Shown here piece after piece: positions 18,854 to 28,264 of a stretch of 64,000 bases of DNA (position 1 is its first letter; every line of letters begins with the position of its first letter). The position numbers and the translations under genes are program-made. The notes under the pieces are model-generated. The model did not search any database. It saw nothing but the letters and a program-made list of their open reading frames with translations, and was not told the origin of the DNA. Source of the DNA: an uncultured Pseudomonadota bacterium (GTDB lineage Bacteria; Myxococcota_A; UBA796; SXON01); assembly GCA_903875225.1 (NCBI GenBank), contig CAIQVJ010000006.1:35380-99379 (forward strand). Reading direction: 5' to 3'.

Positions 18854-20551
18854 TTAGCGCGAGAAGTCGTCGTCCGCGCCAGCCTTCGACAGACGGACCA
18901 GCTCACGGAACGCCGGGCGTGGGTTTCCCCGGCGATCGATCAGCCCGTGGCGCGGAAAGTAGCCGCGGTCGTGGTCCATGGTGGTGTCCAGCACGACGGT
19001 GACGTCGGGGTACGCCCGGGCCGCGCGGAACGCGGCTGTCACCCGGGCGGTGATTGCGGCGTCGTCCGTGAACGCCACGCCTTCGCCCCCCCGCGGCAGC
19101 AGGATCAGCGCGGCGATGGCCTTTCCCAGCGCGCTGCCGGCCTCCCTCGCTGCGGCGATGCCCGCTGCGGGATCGGTCCCGGGGTCGATGCGAAACAGGA
19201 TGCCCTCGCCCCCCACGCGCGAGAGGTCGGGGTCGCCCGGCAGAAAACCGTGGGGCGCAAAATGGCTGAAGTAGCGGCCCTCCTCCGTGGCGTGCCGGCC
19301 GAACGCCGCCACCCACCGCGGTACCGCGACGTTGGGGAGGGGGCGGTCCAGCCACAGCCGCGGAACGATGAATTCGACGGCGACGATCGCGTCCCGGTGC
19401 TCGTCGACGAGCGCGAGGTCTGCCTCCGAGAGGCGCTCCGCGGTGTAGAGCACCGCGCGTTGTCCACGGTGGCGCAACGCCAGCAGGCGCTCCCGGGTCG
19501 CTGGCCGGCGCAGGTCCTCGAAGGGGAGGCGCAGCAAGGTCACGCCCAGCTCCCAGCTTGCGAACAGCACCAGGTCGTTTCGCGCCTGTTTGCGTCGGAA
19601 GGGGTCGAGGCCGTCGGCGGGGATGTCGAGCACCGCGTCCCACGCGTGGCGCAACGTGAGCCCGAGCGGGCAGTCGGGGGCCGGCCCACCGGGCGGGACC
19701 GGGTCGGGCGTGGACGTGTGCACCCACTCGATGCGGTGCCCCGCGCCCGTCGGCTCCACGTGCACGATGCAGAAACCGAGGCGGTCCGCGTCGTTCCGTC
19801 CGAACTCGTCGCCCGGCCCCACCCGCCCAAGCTCGGAGTACCCGGGTCGGACGAACGCCGTGGAGGGGAGGAGGTAGAAGTCCACGCCCCGGTGCTGGTT
19901 CCAGAACGGGTGGTGCACGTGCCCGCAGAACACGGCCTGCACCCGGGCGCGGACGAAGAGATCGAGGAGCCGCGTCCGCCCCGGCTCGGCCAGGTTGTCG
20001 TAGTGCTCGGGTTCGTCCGCGGTGAGCAGGTAGGGCGGGTAGTGCAGGAACACGAAGGTGGGGAGAGCCGCCCGACCGGGCGCCACGAACACCGACTCCA
20101 GCCACGCCCATTGCTCGGCTTCCAGGGCGATCCCGCTGTTGACGATCGGCGTGTCGATGCCCACGAGCCGTACACCGTCCCGTTCGATCACCCACCAGGG
20201 CGCGCCCCACCACTCGCGGAAGGTCGCGTGCTTCTCCGCGGTCACGCTCGGCGCGGGTGCCCACGGGTGTGGCTTGTCCCCCACGTCGTGGTTGCCCGGA
20301 ACGACCAGGAGAGGCACCCCGAGATCCGCGTAGGTGGCTCGCGCCATTCCGAGGGCGCCGAGGTGGGTGGCCAGCCCCGGAACGGGGTGCGGCACGTCGC
20401 CGAGGTGCACGACGAACGCGGGTTTTGCCTGCCGCACCATCGCGACCGCTGCTGCGTTCCGGGGGTTGAACAGGGCGTCGGACGGCCAGGCGGCGTCCGT
20501 CGGGCCCTCGGCGGGGTGGAAGTGGGAGTCGGCGATGACGGCGAAGCGCAT
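18854..20551 (-). CDS. Calcineurin-like metallophosphoesterase with unusual C-terminal domain
   Basis: 565 aa. The N-terminal half (about 1-280) has the binuclear metal site: Asp8 and His10 in ADSHFHP, Asp52 in HLGDVPH, Asn87-His88 in GNHD, His170 in LHYPPY, His211 and His213 in CGHVHH. Cytoplasmic: no signal peptide. Residues about 300-565 are not part of the standard fold. They contain alternating helix/strand segments (RNDLVLFASWELG, RAVLYTAERLSEADL, IVAVEFIVPRLWL) and end DRRGNPRPAFRELV, resembling the tail of TIM-barrel glycosidases. The two-domain arrangement is unusual for this family. Substrate unknown. Confidence 0.85.
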   Translation of the reverse strand: MRFAVIADSHFHPAEGPTDAAWPSDALFNPRNAAAVAMVRQAKPAFVVHLGDVPHPVPGLATHLGALGMARATYADLGVPLLVVPGNHDVGDKPHPWAPAPSVTAEKHATFREWWGAPWWVIERDGVRLVGIDTPIVNSGIALEAEQWAWLESVFVAPGRAALPTFVFLHYPPYLLTADEPEHYDNLAEPGRTRLLDLFVRARVQAVFCGHVHHPFWNQHRGVDFYLLPSTAFVRPGYSELGRVGPGDEFGRNDADRLGFCIVHVEPTGAGHRIEWVHTSTPDPVPPGGPAPDCPLGLTLRHAWDAVLDIPADGLDPFRRKQARNDLVLFASWELGVTLLRLPFEDLRRPATRERLLALRHRGQRAVLYTAERLSEADLALVDEHRDAIVAVEFIVPRLWLDRPLPNVAVPRWVAAFGRHATEEGRYFSHFAPHGFLPGDPDLSRVGGEGILFRIDPGTDPAAGIAAAREAGSALGKAIAALILLPRGGEGVAFTDDAAITARVTAAFRAARAYPDVTVVLDTTMDHDRGYFPRHGLIDRRGNPRPAFRELVRLSKAGADDDFSR

Positions 20552-20593
20552 GCGGCCATGTAGCCGTGCGGGGCGCCCGCCCGCAGCCCGCCC

Positions 20594-20622
20594 TTGACAC
20601 CTGCCCCGTTACCGGTCACAAC
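20594..20622 (+). promoter_or_regulatory. Possible dusB promoter (TTGACA, 17 bp, CACAAC)
   Basis: A perfect TTGACA at 20594-20599 is followed by 17 bases and a weak -10-like CACAAC at 20617-20622. Initiation 7 bases on would fall on the A of the dusB ATG at 20629, and no Shine-Dalgarno is seen, which would fit a leaderless mRNA. The weak -10 keeps confidence low. Confidence 0.3.
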
Positions 20623-20628
20623 GCGCCG

Positions 20629-21720
20629 ATGGACGCCCCTGTCACGCTGCCGCCCGGCGCCGAAGTGCCACTCGCCTACTCGGTCCGGAACCTCCGGATC
20701 GAGCCGAACCTCGTGCTCGCGCCGATGGAGGGGGTCACCGACCTCACATTCCGTAGGTTGATCCGGAAGATCGGCGGAACCGGGCTGACGGTCACGGAAT
20801 TCATCGCCTCCGAGGGCCTCCGGCGCGGCGCGGACAAGATGGAGGAGATGGCGCGCATCGACGACGACGAGCACCCCGTGGCCATCCAGATCTTCGGGCG
20901 GAATCCGACGTCGATGGCGGAGGCCGCGAAGATCGTCGAGGATCTCGGTGCAGACATCTGCGACCTGAACTTCGGTTGCCCATCCAAGAAGGTGTGCGCG
21001 CACTCGGGCGGCTCTGCGCTGCTCAAGGACCCCGAACTTGCCGAGCAGATCGTCCGCGCCGTGCGCGCGGCGATCCGCATCCCGCTCACGGTCAAGATGC
21101 GCTCGGGCTTCGACGCCACGCAGCGCAATTGTCCGGACATCGCGTGGATGTGTCAGGAAGAAGGTGTCGAAGCCATCACGATCCACTGGCGGACGCGGGC
21201 CGACCTCTACTCGGGCACCCGGGCGGTCGACAAGATCGCGGAGACCAAGCAGCGGCTGTCGATCCCGGTGATCGGAAACGGCGACATCCTCGACTTCGAG
21301 TCTGCGATGGCGATGTTTCGCGACACGGGCGTGGACGGCCTGATGATCGGCCGAGGCGCCATCAAGAACCCCTGGGTGTTCCAGCAGGTGAGGGCGCAGA
21401 TGCTCGGAGAGCCGATGCCCGAGATCACGCCCGAGGAGAAGCGCCGGGTGCTGGTGGACTACTACGAGAGCTGCCGGGCCTGGTTCCGGACAGACCGCGG
21501 GGCGCTCGGGCGCATGAAGAAGATCTCGAACTACTTCACGCATGGCCTGCCCTACGCGAGCGAACTGCGGACGACGATCCTGCGCTCCCAGACCGTGGAC
21601 GATGCCATATCGGCGGTGAACCTGTATTTCGATCACCTTGCGGAGTGGCAGGCGCGCGGAGGGACCACCCGCGGGCCGCTGGTGGAGGATCCTTCGGGAT
21701 CCGCCCCGGTCGCTTTGTGA
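20629..21720 (+). CDS. dusB: tRNA-dihydrouridine synthase
   Basis: FMN/NADPH-dependent reduction of uridine to dihydrouridine in tRNA D-loops. 363 aa from ATG 20629; 21 upstream codons are open but not needed. Catalytic Cys in NFGCPSKKV; FMN-site blocks LAPMEGVTDLTFRRLI and IGNGDI; helical tRNA-binding domain at the C-terminus. Assigned to the DusB subfamily from overall layout. It begins a long plus-strand housekeeping run. A GGATCC-TTCG-GGATCC palindrome lies in the last codons. Confidence 0.93.
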   Translation: MDAPVTLPPGAEVPLAYSVRNLRIEPNLVLAPMEGVTDLTFRRLIRKIGGTGLTVTEFIASEGLRRGADKMEEMARIDDDEHPVAIQIFGRNPTSMAEAAKIVEDLGADICDLNFGCPSKKVCAHSGGSALLKDPELAEQIVRAVRAAIRIPLTVKMRSGFDATQRNCPDIAWMCQEEGVEAITIHWRTRADLYSGTRAVDKIAETKQRLSIPVIGNGDILDFESAMAMFRDTGVDGLMIGRGAIKNPWVFQQVRAQMLGEPMPEITPEEKRRVLVDYYESCRAWFRTDRGALGRMKKISNYFTHGLPYASELRTTILRSQTVDDAISAVNLYFDHLAEWQARGGTTRGPLVEDPSGSAPVAL

Positions 21721-21733
21721 TTACGTCCCCGCG

Positions 21734-22420
21734 ATGCGAAACGTCCTGATCGTCGGTGGTACGCGCGGCATCGGCCGGGCCCTCGTGGATGCCTACGTGG
21801 CCGCGGGCGACAGTGTGTGGGCAACATCCCGGAGCCCCGCGGCGATCCCCGGCGCGACCGTGATCGAGGGCGTGGAGCTGGCGGACGACGCCTCCTGTCT
21901 CGCGCTCGCCGGCGAGCTGCGCGCCCTGGGGGCCGCCCGCCTCGACATCGTCGTGATCAACGCCGGGATCCTGCGCCGCGAGTATCTCCCCGACTTCGCC
22001 GGCGAGGGGCGACACGAGGCGTTCGCCCGGATCCAGGAGCAGCTCGAGGTGAACGCGCTCGGTCCGTTGCGCGTGGCCACTGCGCTCCTGGACCTGCTCC
22101 TGCCGGGCTCGAAGCTCGCGGTGATCTCGTCCCGGCGGGGCTCTGTCGGGGACAACACCTCCGGCGGGTCCTACGGCTACCGCATCTCCAAGGCGGCGGT
22201 GAACATGGCGTTCGTCACGCTGGCGCGTGATCTGGCCCCGCGCGGCATCATCGTCTCGATCCTGCACCCCGGGTTCGTGCAGACGGACCTCACGGGCGGG
22301 AAGGGCGATGTTGCGCCTGCAGCGGCTGCCCGGGACCTCGTTGCGCGGATCGACGAGGCCACGCTCGAGACCTCCGGCCAGGTGTTCCGCCACGCCACCG
22401 GTGAGGCTCTGCCCTGGTGA
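21734..22420 (+). CDS. Short-chain dehydrogenase/reductase
   Basis: NAD(P)-dependent oxidoreductase with a Rossmann fold. 228 aa from ATG 21734. Nucleotide motif GGTRGIGRAL (TGxxxGxG-type), INAGI (NNAG equivalent), catalytic Ser in ISSRRGS and YxxxK in YRISK. It resembles small cytosolic SDRs; substrate unknown. It overlaps the next gene by four bases (GTGA), so the two are translationally coupled. Confidence 0.92.
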   Translation: MRNVLIVGGTRGIGRALVDAYVAAGDSVWATSRSPAAIPGATVIEGVELADDASCLALAGELRALGAARLDIVVINAGILRREYLPDFAGEGRHEAFARIQEQLEVNALGPLRVATALLDLLLPGSKLAVISSRRGSVGDNTSGGSYGYRISKAAVNMAFVTLARDLAPRGIIVSILHPGFVQTDLTGGKGDVAPAAAARDLVARIDEATLETSGQVFRHATGEALPW

Positions 22421-22923
22421 GCGAGCCGCCGTCCGCCATCGACCGGTCCGGACAGGCCGCGATCGCCGTGCGGCATGCGCTCGCTGCGGGTGACGCCGTC
22501 GCTGCGCTCGCCGGGCTCCCGGGGCTCGACCCCCCGCATCGCATCGAGGTCCTCCTCGGGGCGGCCATCCGGGACTGTGCCGAGGACCACGCCGCGGTTC
22601 GCGCCTGGCTCGCCAGCGACATGCCCTGGCTCTGCGCCTGCCTCGCGAGGCGTCCGGACACCCGGCTGGATGACGCTGCCGTCGGCTTGATCGTGCGCCG
22701 TCGAGCGCCCGAGCACTGGCGCGCTGCGGGGCCGGATGCGGCGGTCGCCACGCCCGACGAGGTCGCCGCCGCGCTCCTGGCGGGTGCGGGCGGTCTGAAG
22801 CTCCTCGCGCGGTTCGGTGATCGCCTGCTCCACCCCGCTGTGCTCGAGTACTACCGGGAGGGGACCATCCACGCCCTCGGCGTGCGCCCGCTGCTGATCC
22901 TCGCCGGGTCCAGGGTGGCGTAG
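22417..22923 (+). CDS. Hypothetical helical protein, coupled to SDR
   Basis: 168 aa from GTG 22417, overlapping the SDR stop. Highly alanine/arginine-rich and helical (VRAWLASDMPWLCACLARR, LIVRRRAPEHWRAAG), and it ends LLILAGSRVA. No domain recognised. It is directly followed, without a gap, by the large unknown protein at 22924. Its helix-pair character and position suggest it works with that protein. Confidence 0.65.
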   Translation: MSEPPSAIDRSGQAAIAVRHALAAGDAVAALAGLPGLDPPHRIEVLLGAAIRDCAEDHAAVRAWLASDMPWLCACLARRPDTRLDDAAVGLIVRRRAPEHWRAAGPDAAVATPDEVAAALLAGAGGLKLLARFGDRLLHPAVLEYYREGTIHALGVRPLLILAGSRVA

Positions 22924-24906
22924 ATGTCCAACGACCGCCAAAAACGACCCGATCCGCGAGAGATGGTGGCCAAGGCGCCGCCGTCCAAGCGCGCGGATCT
23001 GGCTGCCGAGCTCGCGCGGCCGGAGGTCCAGCGCGCGCTGCAGAAGGCCGAAGGCGGCATCGACGCAGACCTCGCTGCGCAACTGGCACCGCAGCTCGGA
23101 AACGACGCCCTGCAGGAGCTCCTCAAGGCGGGGAGCGAGACCTCGACCGGCTCGACGAACGCCACCGCGGTCGACGGGCGGGGGCAGGAGGCCGAGGAGG
23201 GGGAGGAGGAGGAGCGGGAACGGGAGCAGGAGCAGGACCTCGAGAGCGAAGTCCAGGCCATCCTGCCCAACTTCTCGGGACCGTCCGGCGCGCCGGGGGC
23301 CAGCCCGTGGGCGATGGGCAAATTCTTCGGGGGCGAGGGCGACGCGGATGAGGACCCCCTGGGCCCGGTCGCGGGCCAGTGGCGCCCCATGCCCTCCCTG
23401 CCGGAGCTGGAGGACCTGCCGCTGGGCGGGGTGGACGACCCGGAGCCGCCCGGGGCCGGGCCGGATGCGGGCTGGCTGGACGAGGCCCGCCGGGAGCTGG
23501 GGCGCGCGCCCTGGTCGAAGGACCTGCTCGGGCGTGGCTTGCGGGATCCGGTGCCGCTGTGCCGGCCGCATTTCGAACCCGAGTCACTGGACGACGGCCT
23601 CAACACCCCCTTCGGGCGGGCCCGGGCGGCGTTGGAGCTGCTCGCACGTCACGCCGAGCCGGCATCGGTGCGTCGGCGGGCATGGACGCTCCATGGCGCG
23701 GGCTCGGCGCTCGCCCCGCACCAGATGGGGTACTCCGGCGCCACGGCCAGGGCGCTCCACGCGCTGTCGGTGGTCCTCGATTCCGTGCCCGACCGCGAGG
23801 TCTGGGAGCGGATCCTCGAGGCGCGACTCTGCGTGAACGCCCGTGCCGTTGCCGAGCAGGCGGCGGACCGACTGGAGCCGGGCACGTTGGGAGCGGTGGC
23901 CTTGTTCGAGGTGATCTTCCCGCCCGAAGGCCCCGATGCGGAGGGGATGGCGGGAGACGATGCAGCGCCGCACCCGGCGGCGCTGGATGCGCTCGGGATC
24001 GCCGCCCGGCTCACGCCCATGCCCCGGATCGAGGCGTGGGTTCCGGCGCCACCGGCAGAGGAGGACCTCGACGGCTCCATGGCGATCGACCGGGTGCTCC
24101 GCGCGTTCACGAGCGCGGGGGCGCGTGGCGGCCACGTCCTCGAGCCGCTTTTCAACCGGATGAACAGCCTGCTGGACGCGCTCGGTCTCGCCCAGCTGGA
24201 GCTCGCTGCCGCCGCGCTCGCCGCGGTCGCTGCCGGCGTTTCGCGCAACGCCGCTCTGAGCGCGATCTCGGCTGGAGATGCCGCGTTGGTGCGCGTGGCA
24301 CGAAGCCTGGTACGGGTGGGCCGGAACCTCGAGGACGAGACCGATGCGGAGGTGATCACCACGCTCTCCTGGCAGGTCGTGGCTGTTCGGGAGGGCGCCG
24401 ATCTCGCTCGATCCGTCGCATTCCGGGCGCTCGCGCGAGAGCTCGCCGGATGCGCCGTGCCGGTTCAAGATGACGCAGCGTTGACCTCCGCTGTCGCGTC
24501 GATGGATGCCGCCCGCTTTGGAGAGGCCCGGTCGGCGGCACCTGACGATCTGCAGGCCGGCATCGCGCTGAGGGAGGGGCGGCCGGCGCTGGCGGAGGAG
24601 GCCCTCGCAGACGATTCGTCCTCGGCGGGACTCTCGTTGCGCATCGGGGTCGCGCTCACGCTCGGCCGGCCGGTCGGCGAGCTTGCGGCCGCTCTCCTCG
24701 ACACGGGGAGGCGGCAGGGACGGGCCTACGCCGTTGCCGAGGCCGCGATCGCCGCCAGCGTGGATGCCCCCGATCCGTTCGAGCCGCTGCGGATCGCGGC
24801 CGTATGGCTGCGCGAACGCGGGGCAGGGGGAGCGCTCGCGCTCCTGCTCGCCCGGTGGGGAGAGCTGCGGCTCCAGGCATCCGCAGGCGAGGGCGAGCCC
24901 GGATAA
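22924..24906 (+). CDS. Large hypothetical protein with acidic linker
   Basis: 660 aa, function unknown. Residues about 1-70 are helical and charged (KRADLAAELARPEVQRALQ, LAPQLGNDALQELLKAG). An acidic Glu/Arg stretch (about 85-110) and a Pro/Gly/Asp linker (about 115-190) follow, then a long Ala/Leu-rich helical body (about 200-650). No signal peptide or membrane helix. The LAPQLGNDALQELL segment recalls the LQxxxGNxAxxxLL-type N-terminal motif seen in some proteins associated with extracellular contractile injection systems, but no other such gene is in the window, so this is only a lead. It follows its neighbour with no gap (stop at 22923, ATG at 22924). Confidence 0.65.
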   Translation: MSNDRQKRPDPREMVAKAPPSKRADLAAELARPEVQRALQKAEGGIDADLAAQLAPQLGNDALQELLKAGSETSTGSTNATAVDGRGQEAEEGEEEEREREQEQDLESEVQAILPNFSGPSGAPGASPWAMGKFFGGEGDADEDPLGPVAGQWRPMPSLPELEDLPLGGVDDPEPPGAGPDAGWLDEARRELGRAPWSKDLLGRGLRDPVPLCRPHFEPESLDDGLNTPFGRARAALELLARHAEPASVRRRAWTLHGAGSALAPHQMGYSGATARALHALSVVLDSVPDREVWERILEARLCVNARAVAEQAADRLEPGTLGAVALFEVIFPPEGPDAEGMAGDDAAPHPAALDALGIAARLTPMPRIEAWVPAPPAEEDLDGSMAIDRVLRAFTSAGARGGHVLEPLFNRMNSLLDALGLAQLELAAAALAAVAAGVSRNAALSAISAGDAALVRVARSLVRVGRNLEDETDAEVITTLSWQVVAVREGADLARSVAFRALARELAGCAVPVQDDAALTSAVASMDAARFGEARSAAPDDLQAGIALREGRPALAEEALADDSSSAGLSLRIGVALTLGRPVGELAAALLDTGRRQGRAYAVAEAAIAASVDAPDPFEPLRIAAVWLRERGAGGALALLLARWGELRLQASAGEGEPG

Positions 24907-24914
24907 ACGGGGGG

Positions 24915-26117
24915 ATGCCCTCCGAAGCCTACATCTACGACGCCGTTCGAACGCCCCGGGGCCGGGGCAAGAGCAGCGGCGCCCTCTACACCACCCGCCC
25001 GATCGATCTGCTCACGCAGGCGCTCGTGGGCCTGCGCGGCCGAACCGGCATCGATCGGGCTGACGACGTCGTGATCGGCTGCGTCACGCAGACCGGTGAG
25101 CAGGGCGGTTGCCTCGCTCGCTTCGCAGCGCTGCAGTCGGGGCTCGACGTCGATTCGCCGGGCGTGATGGTCAACCGGTTCTGCGCCTCGGGCCTCGACG
25201 CCGTGAACCACGCGGCGGTGATGGTCGCCTCCGGGCACTTCGACACCGTCATCGCCGGCGGGGTCGAGAGCATGTCGCGCGTCGAGATGGGCAGCGACGG
25301 AGGCGCAATCTGGGACGCGCGCACCCAATGGGCGGTCGGGAGCGTGCCGCAGGGCGTGAGCGCGGACCTGCTCGCGACGCTCCACGGTGTCTCGCGCGCC
25401 GAGGTCGACGCTTTTGCCATCGAGAGCCATCGTCGCGCCTGCGACGCGCAAGCGAACGGCTACTTCGGCAAGGGGCTCATCCCGGTGCGTGACGAGTCCG
25501 GGCTGGTCGTGCTCGACCGCGACGAGACCCCGCGCGCGGACACGACGATGGAGGCGCTTGCGAAGCTCAAGCCGAGCTTCGAGGTGATGGGTCGACAGTT
25601 CGGCCTGGACACCCTGGTGCGTCGGGCCTACCCCAACGTGGAGCGCATCGACCACATCCATCACGCGGGCAACTCGTCCGGCATCGTCGATGGCGCTGCC
25701 GCCGTGCTGATCGCCAGTCGGGCTGCGGGCGATGCCCTCGGGCTCCGTCCCCGGGCGCGCATCCGCTCGATGGCCGTGGTGGGAGATGAGCCGTTCGTGA
25801 TGCTCACCGGGCCGCTGCCCGCCACCCGCAAGGCGCTGAAGAAGGCGGGCATGGGCCCACACGACATCGACCACTACGAGGTCAATGAGGCGTTCGCCGT
25901 CGTGCCGATCGTGTTCCAGCGCACGTTCGACATCGATCCAGCGCGGATCAACCCCATCGGCGGGGCCATCGCGCTCGGTCACCCGCTGGGTGCCACCGGG
26001 GCCATGCTGGTGAGCGTCGCCCTGGACAACCTCGAACGTACCGGGGGTGCCACGGCGCTCCTCACCCTTTGTGTAGGTGGCGGCATGGGCATCGCCACGA
26101 TCCTGGAGCGTGTCTGA
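24915..26117 (+). CDS. fadA: Acetyl-CoA acyltransferase (thiolase)
   Basis: Thiolytic cleavage of 3-ketoacyl-CoA (or the reverse condensation). 400 aa from ATG 24915, with a G-rich ribosome site just upstream; the upstream extension is not needed. Nucleophile Cys90 in [26 protein letters not shown] with catalytic His, and C-terminal Cys in CVGGGMG. The next gene starts inside the stop codon (TGATG), a coupled fadA-fadB arrangement. The order here is thiolase first. Substrate chain length not deducible. Confidence 0.95.
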   Translation: MPSEAYIYDAVRTPRGRGKSSGALYTTRPIDLLTQALVGLRGRTGIDRADDVVIGCVTQTGEQGGCLARFAALQSGLDVDSPGVMVNRFCASGLDAVNHAAVMVASGHFDTVIAGGVESMSRVEMGSDGGAIWDARTQWAVGSVPQGVSADLLATLHGVSRAEVDAFAIESHRRACDAQANGYFGKGLIPVRDESGLVVLDRDETPRADTTMEALAKLKPSFEVMGRQFGLDTLVRRAYPNVERIDHIHHAGNSSGIVDGAAAVLIASRAAGDALGLRPRARIRSMAVVGDEPFVMLTGPLPATRKALKKAGMGPHDIDHYEVNEAFAVVPIVFQRTFDIDPARINPIGGAIALGHPLGATGAMLVSVALDNLERTGGATALLTLCVGGGMGIATILERV

Positions 26118-28246
26118 TGGCAACCGGCTTCGAAGTCTCGCGCGAAGGTTCACTCGCGACGATCACCATCCAGCTCCCGGGAAAGGTCAACAAGATCAAC
26201 GCCGAATTCGGGCGGGGGCTCGCCGATGCGTGGGCCCAGACCGCCGGAGCGACCGGTGTGTTGGTTGTATCGGGTCACAAGGACTTCTGCGTCGGCGCGG
26301 ATCTCGACATGATCCATGCCCAGACGGACCCGGCTGCCGTGCTCGAGCTTGTCCGTTCGCTCGATCAGCTTCTGCGGATGATCGAGACCTCCGGCGTCCC
26401 CGTGGCCTGCGTGCTCGCCGGTTCGGCGCTGGGCGGGGGCTTCGAACTGGCGCTCGCCTGTCATCACCGCGTCGTGGTCGATGATCCGCGGGTCACCCTC
26501 GGTCTCCCGGAGATCAACCTCGGGGTCATCCCCGGCGCAGGAGGTACGCAACGCCTCCCACGGGTGATCGGGATCCAGGCGGCGCTCGACCTCCTCCTCC
26601 AGGGCAAGCTCGTCCGGGGGAACAAGGCGGTGGCCGCGGGGCTCGCCCACCAGTCGGCCAGGACCGCCGAGGACGCGGTCCTGCTTGCCAAGGCGTGGCT
26701 GGAGCAGGCCAAGCCGCGCTCCGACGCGGCGAAGCAGCCCTGGGACCGTTCGGGGTACGTGTGGCCCGGGATCTCGCCGCAGGGCGCTGACGCACGCAAT
26801 ACATTCATGGCTGCGTCGGCGATGATCTACAAGAAGACCGCGGGCGCCTTCCCTGCGGCGGAGGCCATGCTCTCGGTCGTGCAGGAGGGCTCGCGGCTCG
26901 CGTTCGACGGGGCCGTGGATGTGGAGGCGCGAGCCTTCGCCCGGTTGGCGACGTCGGGGCAGGCCAAGGACATGATGCGGACCTTCTGGTACCACCGCAC
27001 CGCGGCAGAGCGCCACGAAGGGCTGCCGCCCGCACCCCGTGACGCCGGGATCCGAAAGGTCGCGGTGCTCGGAGCCGGCATGATGGGGGCCGGGCTCGCG
27101 GGGATCTGCGCGCAGGCTGGCTACGAGGTCGTCCTGCGTGACGTGGCGGCCCCTGCGCTCGAAGCCGGCATGGCGCACGTGGTCAAGGGCATCGGGGAGC
27201 GCCTCAAGCACAAGTCCCCCGAGGAGCGGTCCGTGGTGATCTCCCGGGTGAAGGCCTCCTCCGACATCGCCGACCTCGATGGGACCGATCTGGTGATCGA
27301 GGCCGTGTTCGAGAACGCGGAGCTCAAGCACCGCGTGATCCGGGAGGTGGAGGCCCGCCTCGGCCCGAGCGCGATCTTCGCCTCGAACACCTCGGCGCTG
27401 CCGATCACGGGGCTGGCAGAGGCCAGCGTCCGACCCGAGCAGTTCATCGGGCTGCACTTCTTCTCGCCCGTGGAGCAGATGCCGCTGCTCGAGATCATCC
27501 GTGGCGCGAAGACCAGCGAGCAGACCATCGCCCGGTGTCTGGCGTTCACGCGCGCGATCCAGAAGCTCCCGATCCTCGTCAACGACGGGTACGGGTTCTT
27601 CACGACGCGAGTGTTCTCCGCCTACATCCTCGAAGGTGCGCAGTGCGTGGCGGAGGGGTGGGATCCGGTGCTCGTGGATTGGGCCGCCCGGGTTGCGGGC
27701 ATGGTCGTCCCACCGCTGCAGGTGTTCGACGAGGTCACGCTGCGCCTTGGGGACCACGCGTTGAGCCAGGCGGAGGCGTATCGACCCGGGATCGCCGGGC
27801 TCCCCGGCGCGCAGCTGGTGAAGGCGCTTGTCGGTGCCGGGCGCATCGGGCGGGCTCACGGCGCGGGGTTCTATGAATACGTCGACGGTCGCCGCGGCGG
27901 GATCTGGTCGGGCGTCGCCGCGCTCTGCGCGCCTCGGGTGTCGACCCCCGCGCCGGTGGAGCAGGTGCGGATGCTCGGCGAGCGCCTGCTGCTCGCCCAG
28001 GTCGCAGAGACCCTGCGGGCCTGGGACGAGGGCATCGTCACCCGCCCGCAGGACGCCGATGTCGGCGCCGTGTTCGGGATCGGGTTCGCGCCCAACACCG
28101 GCGGACCGCTGGCCTACGTGGATCGGCGAGGCGCCGCTGAAGTGCTCGATCGGCTGCAATCCCTGGCGGCGGGCCACGGGGCGCGGTTCGCCCCAGCCCC
28201 TGGCTTCGTGAAGTTCGTGGAGGCGGGGCGCAGGTTCTATGCATGA
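26117..28246 (+). CDS. fadB: Multifunctional enoyl-CoA hydratase / 3-hydroxyacyl-CoA dehydrogenase
   Basis: Fatty-acid oxidation alpha subunit: hydrates enoyl-CoA and oxidises 3-hydroxyacyl-CoA with NAD+. 709 aa from ATG 26117. The crotonase domain spans about 1-200, with oxyanion-hole [14 protein letters not shown] and Glu132 in [16 protein letters not shown]. The Rossmann motif [15 protein letters not shown] is at about 315-330, then [14 protein letters not shown] with the dehydrogenase His. The C-terminal 3HCDH domain is duplicated. It is coupled to the thiolase; together they form a complete last-three-steps beta-oxidation complex. An acyl-CoA dehydrogenase is not in the window. Confidence 0.95.
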   Translation: MATGFEVSREGSLATITIQLPGKVNKINAEFGRGLADAWAQTAGATGVLVVSGHKDFCVGADLDMIHAQTDPAAVLELVRSLDQLLRMIETSGVPVACVLAGSALGGGFELALACHHRVVVDDPRVTLGLPEINLGVIPGAGGTQRLPRVIGIQAALDLLLQGKLVRGNKAVAAGLAHQSARTAEDAVLLAKAWLEQAKPRSDAAKQPWDRSGYVWPGISPQGADARNTFMAASAMIYKKTAGAFPAAEAMLSVVQEGSRLAFDGAVDVEARAFARLATSGQAKDMMRTFWYHRTAAERHEGLPPAPRDAGIRKVAVLGAGMMGAGLAGICAQAGYEVVLRDVAAPALEAGMAHVVKGIGERLKHKSPEERSVVISRVKASSDIADLDGTDLVIEAVFENAELKHRVIREVEARLGPSAIFASNTSALPITGLAEASVRPEQFIGLHFFSPVEQMPLLEIIRGAKTSEQTIARCLAFTRAIQKLPILVNDGYGFFTTRVFSAYILEGAQCVAEGWDPVLVDWAARVAGMVVPPLQVFDEVTLRLGDHALSQAEAYRPGIAGLPGAQLVKALVGAGRIGRAHGAGFYEYVDGRRGGIWSGVAALCAPRVSTPAPVEQVRMLGERLLLAQVAETLRAWDEGIVTRPQDADVGAVFGIGFAPNTGGPLAYVDRRGAAEVLDRLQSLAAGHGARFAPAPGFVKFVEAGRRFYA

Positions 28247-28264
28247 CCACCGGGCCCGACGGCC

